A stretch of DNA of 64,000 bases from Lacrimispora sinapis (GTDB taxonomy: Bacteria; Bacillota; Clostridia; Lachnospirales; Lachnospiraceae), in assembly GCF_043633585.1 (NCBI RefSeq), contig NZ_CP141832.1:310001-374000 (forward strand). The letters run 5' to 3'. The position numbers were made by a program, and so were the translations under genes. Of the stretch, positions 24,535 through 34,182 are shown piece by piece; position 1 is the stretch's first letter, and each line of letters starts with the position of its first letter. The notes below the pieces were generated by a model. The model was given only the letters and a program-made list of their open reading frames with translations. It ran no database searches and was not told the origin of the DNA.

Positions 24535-26928
24535 TTATTTGAACATAACAATAGTTACACCGGAATCCCCTTCCCCAAATACGCCGAGCCGGAATTCCTT
24601 TACATATTTCAGTTTCTTTAAGTGCTTATGCACCGCATTTTTTAAAGCACCGGTCCCCCGGCCGTGAACCACCCGGACCTGAGGAAGGTGAGCCAGATAA
24701 GCATCATCTAAATATTTGTCTAACTGTGGAATGGCTTCATCCGTTGTCATACCGATCAAATTGATCTCCGGAGATATGGACAGGGATTTTGAGATTCGGG
24801 TGGAACTGCTTCCGCTTCCGCCTCTTTTTGAATTTCCTTTCCCGCCCGGGATGGAAACGGATTCTTCCTGGAGAAGCTCCAAATCCGATATATTGACCAG
24901 AGATCTTAAAATTCCCATCTGAACATAAAGATCGCCCTTGGCATTGGGAAGAGAGCTGACGGTTCCGTTTAGGTTCATGCTGAGGACCTTGACGCCGTCT
25001 CCCAGCTTCAGCTTCTTGGGGTCAATGCCCTTCTGGGATTTGCTCTTTTCTTTTTTTAGAGAGAGAGAAGCATCCACATCCTGAAGCTTGCTCCTTAGAC
25101 GGCTTCTTTCGGCCTCCAGCTCCTTATTCACGCCGGAGTCCTTTGCCAGCTTGTTGATCTGGCGGATGGTCTGGTCAGCCGTATCTTTGGCCTCCCTTAA
25201 AATCCGCTGGGCCTCTTCCCTGGCACTTCGGATCATCTTGTCCCGGTTTTCGTCAAGACGTTCCTCCTTTTGGGTCAGACGGTTCTTTAACTGCTCCACT
25301 TCCCGTTTATAAGCCTCGATTTCCATTCGTTCCTTTTCAATGGTGACCCTGTTTTCCTCCAGATGAGTCAAAAGATCCTCAAAGGTCTCGTCCTTGGCTT
25401 CCAGATGGGTCTTTGCATCCTCAATAATATAATCCGGAAGTCCCAGTTTCTTGGAAATGGCAAAAGCATTGCTCTTTCCCGGAATTCCGATCAGCAGGCG
25501 GTAGGTCGGCTTTAACGTTTCCACATCGAATTCACAGCAGGCATTTTCCACTCCCGGAGTGGTTAAGGCAAAGACCTTTAACTCGCTGTAATGGGTGGTC
25601 GCCATGGTGCGGCATTTCATGTTGTGAAGAAACGTCAGTATGGAAATGGCAAGAGCAGCCCCTTCCGTAGGATCAGTTCCGGCCCCCAGCTCATCAAAGA
25701 GACAGAGAGAATTGCTGTCCGCCTGACTGAGGATCTGAACGATGTTTGTCATATGGGAGGAAAACGTACTGAGGCTCTGCTCAATGCTCTGTTCATCTCC
25801 TATGTCCGCAAATACCTCCTCAAAAACAGCCAGCTCAGACCCGTCAAAGGCAGGAATGTGAAGGCCGGCCTGTCCCATCAGCGTAAACAGTCCCACGGTC
25901 TTAATGGAGACCGTCTTACCTCCCGTATTGGGTCCCGTCACAATGAGAAGGTCAAACTCCCGTCCCAGATGGATATTGATGGGAACCACCTTTGCCGGGT
26001 CCAGGAGCGGATGGCGCCCATCCTTAATATTGATGATCCCTTTGGTATTGAAAACAGGTTCGCTGCCGTTATAATGCTTTGCAAGAGCAGCTTTCGCAAA
26101 TATAAAATCCAGCTTGGTAAGGATGTTGAAGTTTGTCTCCAGTTCTTCCAGATAAGGCGCCAGCTGATTGCTTAGGTCGGCCAGGATCATCTCGATTTCC
26201 TTTTGCTCCTGAATTTCCAGAGTGCGCAGGTCGTTGTTCAGCTTCACAATGGCCATAGGCTCGATGAAAAGGGTAGAACCGGTGGAAGACTGGTCATGTA
26301 CCATACCGGAAACCTGAGACTTATGCTCCGCTTTTACGGGGAGACAGTATCTTCCGTCTCTCATGGTGATGACTGCATCCTGAAGATAGGACCGGTTGGA
26401 ATTTAAGATGGAGTTTAACTGGGCGTGGATCTTATCGTTGATGGAACGCATGGAACGTCTCACATGGTGGAGTCCGGGGCTTGCATCGTCGCTCACTTCC
26501 TCCTCCGAAATAATGCAGCGCTTGATCTCGGTATTGACTGGAGTAAGCGGTTCCAGCAACCGGAAAAATTCCTCTAAAGAATCCTCCGGCAGTTCCGAAT
26601 CCTCATGCCGTCCGTAAGCCTTTGCCCTGGCGGCTGTGGTAAGCAGAGAACTAATGGATAGAATCTCCACGATCCCTAAAGAACTTCCCACCTCCAGTCT
26701 CTTGATTGAGGGCCGGATATCCTTTACCCCTCCAAAAGAAAGGTTTCCTTTCTGCCGGACTCTTGTCACGGCATCAGAAGTTTCCTTCAAAGATAACACG
26801 ATTTCATGAAAATCCGTAGAAGGGACCAGATTTCTGCACAGCTCCTTTCCGGAATCGCAGGTGGCATATTCCGTAAGCGTTCCAATGATTTTATGATATT
26901 CTAAAGTTTTTAATGCTTTCTGATTCAT
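24535..26928 (-). CDS. mutS2: MutS2 ATPase/endonuclease
   Basis: 797 residues, the usual length. MutS core and clamp-like coiled region (about 1-300), ABC-type ATPase with Walker A TGPNTGGKT (about 333), Walker B SLCLFDELGAGTDP and signature STFSSHMTNIV, a long charged coiled coil (about 505-620), a KOW-like segment, and a C-terminal Smr nuclease domain (NLIGMTTDEAIPQLDKYLDD; VRVVHGRGTGALKNAV). MutS2 lacks the mismatch-recognition domain; it limits recombination and, in Bacillus, rescues collided ribosomes. First gene of a minus-strand operon that continues into the two-component pair. Confidence 0.95.
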   Translation of the reverse strand: MNQKALKTLEYHKIIGTLTEYATCDSGKELCRNLVPSTDFHEIVLSLKETSDAVTRVRQKGNLSFGGVKDIRPSIKRLEVGSSLGIVEILSISSLLTTAARAKAYGRHEDSELPEDSLEEFFRLLEPLTPVNTEIKRCIISEEEVSDDASPGLHHVRRSMRSINDKIHAQLNSILNSNRSYLQDAVITMRDGRYCLPVKAEHKSQVSGMVHDQSSTGSTLFIEPMAIVKLNNDLRTLEIQEQKEIEMILADLSNQLAPYLEELETNFNILTKLDFIFAKAALAKHYNGSEPVFNTKGIINIKDGRHPLLDPAKVVPINIHLGREFDLLIVTGPNTGGKTVSIKTVGLFTLMGQAGLHIPAFDGSELAVFEEVFADIGDEQSIEQSLSTFSSHMTNIVQILSQADSNSLCLFDELGAGTDPTEGAALAISILTFLHNMKCRTMATTHYSELKVFALTTPGVENACCEFDVETLKPTYRLLIGIPGKSNAFAISKKLGLPDYIIEDAKTHLEAKDETFEDLLTHLEENRVTIEKERMEIEAYKREVEQLKNRLTQKEERLDENRDKMIRSAREEAQRILREAKDTADQTIRQINKLAKDSGVNKELEAERSRLRSKLQDVDASLSLKKEKSKSQKGIDPKKLKLGDGVKVLSMNLNGTVSSLPNAKGDLYVQMGILRSLVNISDLELLQEESVSIPGGKGNSKRGGSGSSSTRISKSLSISPEINLIGMTTDEAIPQLDKYLDDAYLAHLPQVRVVHGRGTGALKNAVHKHLKKLKYVKEFRLGVFGEGDSGVTIVMFK

Positions 26929-26986
26929 AGATTATTCCTTTTTTTCAATGACTTCCTTTGCAATTGTTGACCAGTGTATCGTTTAC

Positions 26987-27016
26987 AGTATAGCATACGT
27001 GAGATAAAAACTGCAA
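26987..27016 (-). promoter_or_regulatory. Probable promoter of the mutS2 operon
   Basis: Read on the minus strand: TTGCAG (27016-27011), 18-base spacer, TATACT (26992-26987). Spacing is acceptable and it points at mutS2 about 50 bases downstream. Confidence 0.45.
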
Positions 27017-27099
27017 TCCTCAGGTTATTTTTCATAGCTTTAAAAGGAAGTGTTAAAAGGCTCTAAAAGTCCCGTTTTTTGGGGTTTCGTAGGTTTTTC

Positions 27100-27128
27100 T
27101 TGCATTAAGGCTGGAAGAACCTTATAAT
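27100..27128 (+). promoter_or_regulatory. Sigma-A promoter of the HtrA-like gene
   Basis: TTGCAT (27100-27105), 17-base spacer, TATAAT (27123-27128), followed by an AAAAGGAGGG ribosome-binding site before ATG 27161. Confidence 0.75.
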
Positions 27129-27160
27129 AGTACATAGGTCTTCTGAAAAGGAGGGTAAGT

Positions 27161-28471
27161 ATGCCGGATAATCACGGGCCAGATGATAGAAAGACGGAAC
27201 CGCGTCGGTTTATCAATGAAAAGATAGTAAAACAGCCCATGTCAAAAGAGGACATGTTAAAAAGGGTGTTAGGCCTTATATTGACTGCGGTTATTTTCGG
27301 ATTTGTTGCGGCGGTTACATTTGTCATATCGAGACCAGTTGCGGAACGTTTGTTTTTAGGAGAATCGTCCACGCCGGGGACTCCGGTAACCATTCCGAAG
27401 GACGACCCTGAGGCCATGTCCTCTGAGTCTGAAACAGCCACTACCGCAGCAGAGACAGAGCCGATCGAGGAATTATTAAAATCAGCGATGGAGAAATACC
27501 CTTTTTCTATGGAGGACTATAATACGCTGTACGGAAACCTAAAAGCGGTGGTCCAGAAAGCGGACAAAGGGATCGTGACAGTTCATTCTGTAAAGACCCA
27601 GAAAGACTGGTTTAATAATCCAGTGGAAAACTCCGGATTGTTTGCTGGTGTGATCATCTCCGCGGCCAACCAGGAATTACTGGTGCTGACTCCCGATGGA
27701 GCGGTGGAAGATGCGGAAGCCATTCGTGTGGCATTTTCTGATGGTACGGAAGTGCAGGGGACCATCAAGCAGACCGATAAGCTCTCCGGTATGGCGATTG
27801 TCAGTGTTTCCACAGAAGGTCTTGGGAGAACCCTTTTAGAGGAAGTCAAGGCTTTGGAACTTGGAAACTCCTATTCCGTAAAACAGGGAGATCCGGTCAT
27901 AGCCATCGGCGGTCCCGCAGGTATGGTTCACTCCTCCGGGTACGGATTTATCTCCTATATCACGAAGAATGTCCAGGTGACGGACGGTATGACCCGCATC
28001 CTTTATTCCGATGTAAAAGGGAATGCAGGAACCGGTACCTTTCTTATGAATACCTCCGGCCAGATCATTGGCTGGGTGACAGACGATTATAAGAATGAAG
28101 GAAATCAGGATATGACAGCAGCCATGGCCATCTCTGATTATAAGACTATTTTGGAAAAGATGAGCAATGGAGCAGCCTTTCCCTACTTTGGCATCAAGGG
28201 CCAGGAGGTCAGTGCAGCCATGAACAGCAGCGGCATGCCCCTGGGGGTATACGTGGTTGATGTGAATGCAGACAGTCCTGCTTATAATGCAGGGATTCAG
28301 TGCGGCGACATCATCACCTCTCTTGGAGAGAAAAAAATTGTGACGATGAAAGATTTTCAGGTAATTTTAGAAAAATCCAGTCCGGGACAGGTGATACCGG
28401 TGACGGTCTCCCGTAGTGGAAGGGAAGAATATAAAGAGATAAAATTTCAGGTAACCATTGGAGCCAGGTGA
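27161..28471 (+). CDS. Membrane-anchored HtrA-like protein, probably a catalytically dead protease
   Basis: 436 residues: cytosolic head, one transmembrane helix (about 35-57), an acidic Ser/Thr linker, a trypsin-like domain (about 125-325) and a PDZ domain (about 335-430, GVYVVDVNADSPAYNAGIQC; GDIITSLGEKKI). The layout is that of HtrA/DegP (S1C) proteases. However, where HtrA has NNHVV the sequence reads LTPDGAV, and where it has GNSGG it reads GNAGTGTF, so the catalytic His and Ser appear to be lost; an Asp (TDKLSGMAIVSV) remains. The reading frame is intact and has a strong promoter, so this is a maintained pseudoprotease rather than a pseudogene. It may act as a PDZ scaffold or peptide sensor. 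YhaM follows by 46 bases. Confidence 0.85.
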   Translation: MPDNHGPDDRKTEPRRFINEKIVKQPMSKEDMLKRVLGLILTAVIFGFVAAVTFVISRPVAERLFLGESSTPGTPVTIPKDDPEAMSSESETATTAAETEPIEELLKSAMEKYPFSMEDYNTLYGNLKAVVQKADKGIVTVHSVKTQKDWFNNPVENSGLFAGVIISAANQELLVLTPDGAVEDAEAIRVAFSDGTEVQGTIKQTDKLSGMAIVSVSTEGLGRTLLEEVKALELGNSYSVKQGDPVIAIGGPAGMVHSSGYGFISYITKNVQVTDGMTRILYSDVKGNAGTGTFLMNTSGQIIGWVTDDYKNEGNQDMTAAMAISDYKTILEKMSNGAAFPYFGIKGQEVSAAMNSSGMPLGVYVVDVNADSPAYNAGIQCGDIITSLGEKKIVTMKDFQVILEKSSPGQVIPVTVSRSGREEYKEIKFQVTIGAR

Positions 28472-28517
28472 TTTTCCTGGCTCCCTTACTGCCTGAGTCA
28501 TCATATGGAGGAATAGA

Positions 28518-29462
28518 ATGAGATATATTGAATCATTCCGCGAAGGAATGCATGTTTCAGACGTATTTTTGTGCAAAAACAGACAGATCTGCCTGACCAA
28601 ATCCGGGAAAGAATATGGCAATGTCATACTGCAGGACAAGACAGGCACCATAGATGCCAAGATATGGGATCTTGGCTCTCCGGGGATCGGGAATTTTGAA
28701 ACGTTGGATTATGTATATATAGATGCGGATGTTACGGTATTCCAGAACTCCAATCAGCTGAATGTCAAAAGAATCAGGAAGGCGGAAGAAGGAGAATATA
28801 CACCCGGTGATTATCTTCCGGTATCGTCTAAGGACATTGATCTCATGTATGAGGAGCTTCTTGGTTTTATAAAATCCTTGAAGAATCCATATTTAAAAAA
28901 GCTGTTGGAAAGCTTTTTTGCGGAAGACCCGGAATTTGCCAGGACCTTTAAGTTCCATTCCGCAGCAAAAAGCGTACACCATGGTTTTGTGGGAGGACTT
29001 TTAGAACATACGTTAAGTGTGGTAAAGCTGTGCGATTATTATGCAGGCTATTATCCGGGAATCAACCGGGACTTACTTCTGACTGCAGCCATGTTTCACG
29101 ACATCGGCAAGACCAGGGAGCTTTCTGTTTTCCCGGAAAATGATTATACCGACGACGGCCAGCTCTTAGGCCATATCATGATCGGCACGGAGATGGTTGG
29201 AGAACGGATCCGCACCATAGCAGGTTTCCCGGAAAAGACTGCCACCGAGCTGAAACACTGCATCCTGGCCCATCACGGAGAACTGGAATACGGCTCGCCT
29301 AAAAAACCGGCCCTCATCGAAGCTCTGGCCCTTAATCTTGCGGACAATACGGATGCGAAGATGGAAACCATGGTGGAAGTTCTTAAAGGAGCAGGAGACA
29401 ACACGGGCTGGCTCGGTTTCAACAGGCTGATGGATACCAATATCAGAAAAACCACCGAATAA
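28518..29462 (+). CDS. yhaM: YhaM-type 3'-5' exoribonuclease (OB-fold plus HD domain)
   Basis: 314 residues, standard YhaM length. N-terminal OB-fold (about 10-95: VILQDKTGTIDAKIWDLG) binds nucleic acid; HD domain (about 150-290) shows HHGFVGGLLEHTLSVVKLC, the metal-binding AAMFHDIGKTREL and CILAHHGELEYGSPKKP. YhaM degrades RNA ends and, in Bacillus, short tails. GGAGG precedes ATG. Likely co-transcribed with the HtrA-like gene, and ends at a terminator. Confidence 0.92.
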   Translation: MRYIESFREGMHVSDVFLCKNRQICLTKSGKEYGNVILQDKTGTIDAKIWDLGSPGIGNFETLDYVYIDADVTVFQNSNQLNVKRIRKAEEGEYTPGDYLPVSSKDIDLMYEELLGFIKSLKNPYLKKLLESFFAEDPEFARTFKFHSAAKSVHHGFVGGLLEHTLSVVKLCDYYAGYYPGINRDLLLTAAMFHDIGKTRELSVFPENDYTDDGQLLGHIMIGTEMVGERIRTIAGFPEKTATELKHCILAHHGELEYGSPKKPALIEALALNLADNTDAKMETMVEVLKGAGDNTGWLGFNRLMDTNIRKTTE

Positions 29463-29484
29463 ATTACACCATAAGAAACGGTTT

Positions 29485-29523
29485 AAAGCAGAGGATTATC
29501 ATGGATGGCTCCTCTGCTTTTTT
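29485..29523 (+). terminator. Terminator after yhaM
   Basis: AAAGCAGAGGA (29485-29495) pairs perfectly with TCCTCTGCTTT (29510-29520), followed by T residues. The rest of the 317-base gap up to 29779 is AT-rich leader; I see no further feature in it. Confidence 0.85.
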
Positions 29524-29779
29524 GTTATGAAAAATATTTAAAGAACAAAAAAGTTTATTTAGAATTTCTTTCGGTTTCTCTGTCAATCATTTTAAGAATG
29601 GTTCATTATTCTAATATCAGTACAATTGAGCCGGGGGCATAATAGAAGGGTGAAACCGCCGGCTCGTATGGGAAGAAGAAGTTGTTCGCAACAGAAATCA
29701 ATGATAAAATCAACACAAAAGAGTCTTGGGTTTGTCAAGAATTTAACAATGACAGACCTTATCATAAAGGAGAGATAAT

Positions 29780-30493
29780 ATGGAAGCAAATCACATCTTA
29801 CTCGTGGAGGATGATAAAGAGATCAGGGAAGGCGTGGAAATCTACTTAAAAAGTCAGGGCTATGAGGTGTTTCAGGCAGCGGATGGGCTGGAGGGACTCA
29901 AGATCCTTGACAGGGAGGAAATACACCTTGCCATCGTAGATGTCATGATGCCCCGGATGGATGGCATCACCATGACCGTAAAGTTAAGGGAAAAATATGA
30001 TTTTCCGGTCATTATATTATCGGCAAAAACAGAAGAGGTGGATAAGATCATGGGCTTAAATATCGGTGCAGATGATTATGTATCAAAACCATTTACCCCC
30101 ATGGAGCTTCTTGCAAGGGTGAATTCCCAGCTCAGGCGTTATAATAAATATATGGAGATGCTGGAGGCAAAGGAACAGAAGGAAAGAAGCAATGTTTATG
30201 CCATCGGGGGTCTGGAGTTAAACGAAGATACGGTGGAAGTATTTGTCGATGAAAAACTGGTAAAGCTTACCCCCATTGAGTTTAAGATTCTGGCACTTTT
30301 GATGAAAAATCCCGGAAGAGTATTTTCCGCAGAAGAAATCTATGAACGGGTTTGGAATGAACGTGCAATCAATACAGACACCATCATGGTGCATGTGCGC
30401 AAGATCCGGGAAAAGATTGAGATAAATCCGAAGGAGCCAAAATATTTAAAGGTGGTGTGGGGAGTTGGATATAAAATTGAAAAACAGGCATAG
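29780..30493 (+). CDS. OmpR-family response regulator (second pair)
   Basis: 237 residues. Receiver domain with DDKE acidic pair, Asp in AIVDVMMPRMDG, Ser in ILSAKTEE and Lys in SKPFTPMEL; winged helix about 140-235 with LTPIEFKILALLMKNPGRVF and TDTIMVHVRKIREKI. AAAGGAGAG precedes ATG. The last 29 bases overlap the start of the kinase gene, so the pair is translationally coupled. The regulon is not visible from sequence. Confidence 0.92.
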   Translation: MEANHILLVEDDKEIREGVEIYLKSQGYEVFQAADGLEGLKILDREEIHLAIVDVMMPRMDGITMTVKLREKYDFPVIILSAKTEEVDKIMGLNIGADDYVSKPFTPMELLARVNSQLRRYNKYMEMLEAKEQKERSNVYAIGGLELNEDTVEVFVDEKLVKLTPIEFKILALLMKNPGRVFSAEEIYERVWNERAINTDTIMVHVRKIREKIEINPKEPKYLKVVWGVGYKIEKQA

Positions 30494-32684
30494 GTTCAGC
30501 CTGGTCCTTGCCGCCGTGGCAGTATTGACCGCCTCTGTTGTGATGGTCGGACTTTATCCTTTCTTTAAAAATGAGTCTGCCAGACACGAAGAACCGGTAT
30601 ATCAGGATCAGGCATTTTTAAGATACTTAGTTTATGGCAATTATGTACTCGGACTGGAACAGGCCCAGTACCAGCAGGGAGATATACTGTCACCGTTTCA
30701 GTTTTTCTTTCCACAGGCGGAAAAAGAACTGAAAAGCCAGTCCGACAGTCCGTCGCCAGGCGGGGAGGATTCCCAGTCGGAGGAATTTGATCCCGACGGA
30801 ACAAAAGAGCGGCGGGACTATATAAAGCAGCTGCGCCAGAACTGCATCCGTGAATTTGACAGCTGGAACCGGTATTTTGGAGTGATCCGGAACTCACTGG
30901 ATTATCAGGTCCTTGATGAAAACGGCCAGGTCATATCCGATCATTCCGGAGGACATTCCATACAAGACAGCAAGGATTATGTATTTCAGGCAGTGCTTCA
31001 TTACGATGATCTCGGCAGAATGAAGGTTGTTTCGGCCAGAGGAGAAGATACCGCAAGACTTCTGACCATGCTCCAGGACTACGGCGATTTGGACCCTATG
31101 AAAGACTATTATTGGGATTCGTATTTATATGAGCCGGAATTAAAGCTGATGAATCCCAGAAATATCACCTTTGCTTATGGAATGACGAAACAGCAGGTGA
31201 CTGTGCTCAAGGAGACAGAAACAGGCTCCTTTGACTCCTATGACAATACGGACGGTGTTTTAAAGATTTTCCTCGGTCTTGTCTGTGCGGTAGCTATCGC
31301 TGCACTCCTTTTCTCCTGTCTGGACGTGACGTGGCCGGAATCCAGCCGGATATTAAGAACTCCCTTTGAGGTGGTGGCCGGTGCAGGCTTAGGGGGAGTG
31401 TCATTTGGGGCCGGTTTAACAAAACTGGTGTCGGTGACCAACCAGGGAGAGCTGTATGAAACGCTTCTTCGTGCGAACTTCCTGCCCGGTGTGGCGGAAA
31501 TTATGGTAAAACTCTGGAATCTGCTCTGGTGGTCGGTGCCGTTTGCAATTGCATACTGGTCGGTTCTGTGCCTGCGGGATGTATTTCACATCGGTGTGAA
31601 ACGGTATCTTAGGGAAAGAACCCTGTTTGGCTGGTTTTGCTCCTGGGTAAAGAACTGCTGTATAAAAATCTATCATTATGTAGGCAGTATCAATTTAAAG
31701 GAACAGTCAGACAAAACCATCTTCCGGATCGTTGGAATAAACTTTATCATTCTGGCAGTACTTTGCAGTCTTTGGTTCTTTGGAATCGGAGTACTGGTTT
31801 TGTATTCCATCCTTTTATTTTTCATTATGAGAAAGTACTACAGGGATTTAAGTGAAAAATACCGGATACTTTTAAAGGCCACCAACCAGATCGCAGAGGG
31901 AAACTTAGATGTGGCCATTGAGGAGGATTTAAGCGTGTTTGAACCGTTTAAAAAAGAAATACAGAAGATACAGAGCGGGTTTAAGGTGGCGGTGGATGAG
32001 GAAGTCAAAAGCCAGAAGCTGAAGACCGACTTAATCAGCAATATGTCCCATGACTTAAAGACTCCGCTGACCGCAATCATCACATATGTAAATTTATTAA
32101 AAGACGACCATGCCACACCGGAACAGAGAAAAGCCTATATAGATATTCTGGAACAGAAATCCATGCGTCTGAAATCCCTGATCGAAGATCTTTTTGAGAT
32201 CAGTAAGGCCAACAGCAATAATGTGACTCTGAATCTGGCAGATGTGGACATTGTAAGCCTGTTAAAAGAGGTCAGCCTGGAGCTGAGCGATAAAATCGAA
32301 GAGTCCACCATTGATTTCCGCTGGAATCTTCCCGATGAAAAGATCGTGCTTCCTCTGGACGGGCAAAAGACCTACCGGATCTTTGATAATCTTCTGACCA
32401 ATATCATCAAATATGCCATGCCAAACACCAGGGCATATATTGATATGAAAAAAGAAGATGGATATGTTGTGACCAGCTTAAAGAATGTATCTGCAGCAGA
32501 GCTTACCTTTAACCCGGAGGAAATTACAGAACGTTTTGCCAGAGGAGACCAGTCCCGCAATACCGAAGGCTCCGGCCTAGGTATGGCCATAGCCAAAAGT
32601 TTTGTGGAACTTCAAAATGGCAGACTTCTGGTGGAAGTGGAGGCAGATTTATTCCGCGTCATTATCCGGTGGCCAATCAGTTAA
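30465..32684 (+). CDS. Large multi-helix sensor histidine kinase
   Basis: About 739 residues. One N-terminal helix, an extracellular domain of about 220 residues, then at least four more hydrophobic segments between about 262 and 460 (LKIFLGLVCAVAIAALLFSC, GINFIILAVLCSLWFFGIGV), a HAMP-like helix, HisKA with H529 in NMSHDLKTPLTAIITY, and a HATPase with LLTNIIKYAM and GSGLGMAIAKS. The extra mid-protein membrane block between sensor and transmitter is unusual for an OmpR partner and suggests sensing within the membrane. The start is uncertain: TTG 30465 overlaps the regulator gene and follows AGGTGG; TTG 30477 is an alternative. Confidence 0.85.
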   Translation: MDIKLKNRHRFSLVLAAVAVLTASVVMVGLYPFFKNESARHEEPVYQDQAFLRYLVYGNYVLGLEQAQYQQGDILSPFQFFFPQAEKELKSQSDSPSPGGEDSQSEEFDPDGTKERRDYIKQLRQNCIREFDSWNRYFGVIRNSLDYQVLDENGQVISDHSGGHSIQDSKDYVFQAVLHYDDLGRMKVVSARGEDTARLLTMLQDYGDLDPMKDYYWDSYLYEPELKLMNPRNITFAYGMTKQQVTVLKETETGSFDSYDNTDGVLKIFLGLVCAVAIAALLFSCLDVTWPESSRILRTPFEVVAGAGLGGVSFGAGLTKLVSVTNQGELYETLLRANFLPGVAEIMVKLWNLLWWSVPFAIAYWSVLCLRDVFHIGVKRYLRERTLFGWFCSWVKNCCIKIYHYVGSINLKEQSDKTIFRIVGINFIILAVLCSLWFFGIGVLVLYSILLFFIMRKYYRDLSEKYRILLKATNQIAEGNLDVAIEEDLSVFEPFKKEIQKIQSGFKVAVDEEVKSQKLKTDLISNMSHDLKTPLTAIITYVNLLKDDHATPEQRKAYIDILEQKSMRLKSLIEDLFEISKANSNNVTLNLADVDIVSLLKEVSLELSDKIEESTIDFRWNLPDEKIVLPLDGQKTYRIFDNLLTNIIKYAMPNTRAYIDMKKEDGYVVTSLKNVSAAELTFNPEEITERFARGDQSRNTEGSGLGMAIAKSFVELQNGRLLVEVEADLFRVIIRWPIS

Positions 32685-32736
32685 AGAAAAGAATTTTTGA
32701 ACGTGGATGGAAAATGGAACATAGTTTTATGATATC

Positions 32737-32765
32737 TTGAAAACCGGACCGGAACTGTTTATACT
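32737..32765 (+). promoter_or_regulatory. Promoter of nagA
   Basis: TTGAAA (32737-32742), 17-base spacer, TATACT (32760-32765). Transcription near 32772 leaves too short a leader for ATG 32783, which is why ATG 32804 is preferred. Confidence 0.65.
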
Positions 32766-32803
32766 TAGAAAAAGACATTTTCATGGGGGCGAAGATAACC
32801 GAT

Positions 32804-33943
32804 ATGATTATACAGAGCAGGCGCGTCTGGATTGCCGGCCAGTTCATTCCGGCACAGCTTGAGGTGGAAGAAGGGAAGATCACCGCCGTGTATGCGTATG
32901 AAACCAAATCCTGGGACCAGGATTATGGCAAGGACAGGATCGTTCCCGGATTTATTGATCTTCACACCCATGGAGCCTATGGTTACGATACCAACGATGG
33001 GGAACCGGATGGGCTTCGCAATTGGATAAGAAGAATACCCGAAGAAGGCGTCACCGGAATTTTGCCAACCACGGTGACCCAGTTTCCTAAAGTGCTCAAA
33101 AAAGCCGTATCCAATGTGGCAGATGTGGTGGAGAGAGGTTATGAGGGCGCAGAAATACTGGGGATTCATTTGGAAGGACCGTATCTGGATATGAAATACA
33201 AAGGTGCCCAGCCCCCGGAAGCCATCGCCAGTTCTTCCGTAGATGAGTTTCAGGAATACCAGAAAGCGGCCAGAGGGCTGATCCGGTATATCACGCTGGC
33301 TCCGGAACACGATACGGATTATGCGCTGACGAAATACTGTAAAGCTGCAGGGGTGGTGGTCAGCATGGGTCATTCTTCCGCTTCCTATGAGGAAGCGCTT
33401 ATGGGAATAGCCAACGGTGCAACCTCCATGACTCACGTTTACAATGGGATGACACCGTTCCATCACCGTGAGCCGGGGCTGGTAGGAACTGCCCTCCGGG
33501 TAAGGGATATTTATGGAGAGATTATCTGTGATGGATGCCATTCCCATGTGGCGGCACTGAATTCTTTTTTTACCGCCAAAGGACGCGATTTTGGAATTAT
33601 GGTAAGTGATTCCCTTCGTGCAAAGCACTGTCCTCCCGGTGATTTTTATGAAATGGGCGGTCATGAGATTGAGATACGGGAGAATGGACTGGCGTATGTA
33701 AAGGGAACGGAGACTATCGCGGGCAGTACCTTGAATCTGAATAAAGGCTTGAAGATTTTGGTGGAAGATGCCATGATTCCTTTTGATGCGGCACTTAATT
33801 CCTGTACCATAAATCCGGCAAGGTGTTTGAGAGTCGATGACCGCAAGGGACGGCTGGCAGCAGGATATGATGCGGATTTGGTGGTTCTTAATGACTCTTA
33901 TGATGTGGTAGAGACGTATTGCAGAGGGGTTGGTATGTTGTAG
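32804..33943 (+). CDS. nagA: N-acetylglucosamine-6-phosphate deacetylase
   Basis: 379 residues from ATG 32804. Amidohydrolase barrel: metal motif FIDLHTHGAYG, Glu ligand in GIHLEGPYLDMKYKGAQ, His ligands in VSMGHSSASYEEA and TSMTHVYNGMTPFHHREPG, and catalytic Asp in ETIAGSTLNL. Converts GlcNAc-6-P to GlcN-6-P and acetate in amino-sugar recycling. The open frame reaches ATG 32783, but the promoter places that codon almost at the transcript start and neither ATG has a clear ribosome-binding site. No nagB is adjacent. A hairpin separates it from phoU. Confidence 0.92.
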   Translation: MIIQSRRVWIAGQFIPAQLEVEEGKITAVYAYETKSWDQDYGKDRIVPGFIDLHTHGAYGYDTNDGEPDGLRNWIRRIPEEGVTGILPTTVTQFPKVLKKAVSNVADVVERGYEGAEILGIHLEGPYLDMKYKGAQPPEAIASSSVDEFQEYQKAARGLIRYITLAPEHDTDYALTKYCKAAGVVVSMGHSSASYEEALMGIANGATSMTHVYNGMTPFHHREPGLVGTALRVRDIYGEIICDGCHSHVAALNSFFTAKGRDFGIMVSDSLRAKHCPPGDFYEMGGHEIEIRENGLAYVKGTETIAGSTLNLNKGLKILVEDAMIPFDAALNSCTINPARCLRVDDRKGRLAAGYDADLVVLNDSYDVVETYCRGVGML

Positions 33944-34101
33944 AAGTAGGCTGAGCAGTTGGCGATTTTTACTGGCTGCTTCAGTTTTTGATTTGATTAA
34001 GATAAATGGTACGTGACTTCAACAATGGTTTTTGGTTAGGGGTTCGCAGTGCCAAGCTCGAATCCGCTGCGCTCCTTCTCGCTTGACGGCTGGCGCCGTA
34101 T

Positions 34102-34167
34102 GCCCCAAAAATCATAATAGCTCAAAAGAATGCCAGCATTCTTTTGAGCTATTCCGCTTTTTGGGGC
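34102..34167. terminator. Nested hairpin between convergent nagA and phoU
   Basis: A perfect 17-pair stem (34116-34132 with 34137-34153) lies inside an outer GCCCCAAAAA / TTTTTGGGGC pair (about 34102-34111 and 34158-34167). Good bidirectional terminator. The flank 34045-34100 also holds imperfect short repeats with GC-rich text unlike its surroundings. Confidence 0.75.
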
Positions 34168-34182
34168 GCACTGCTTGGAGCT

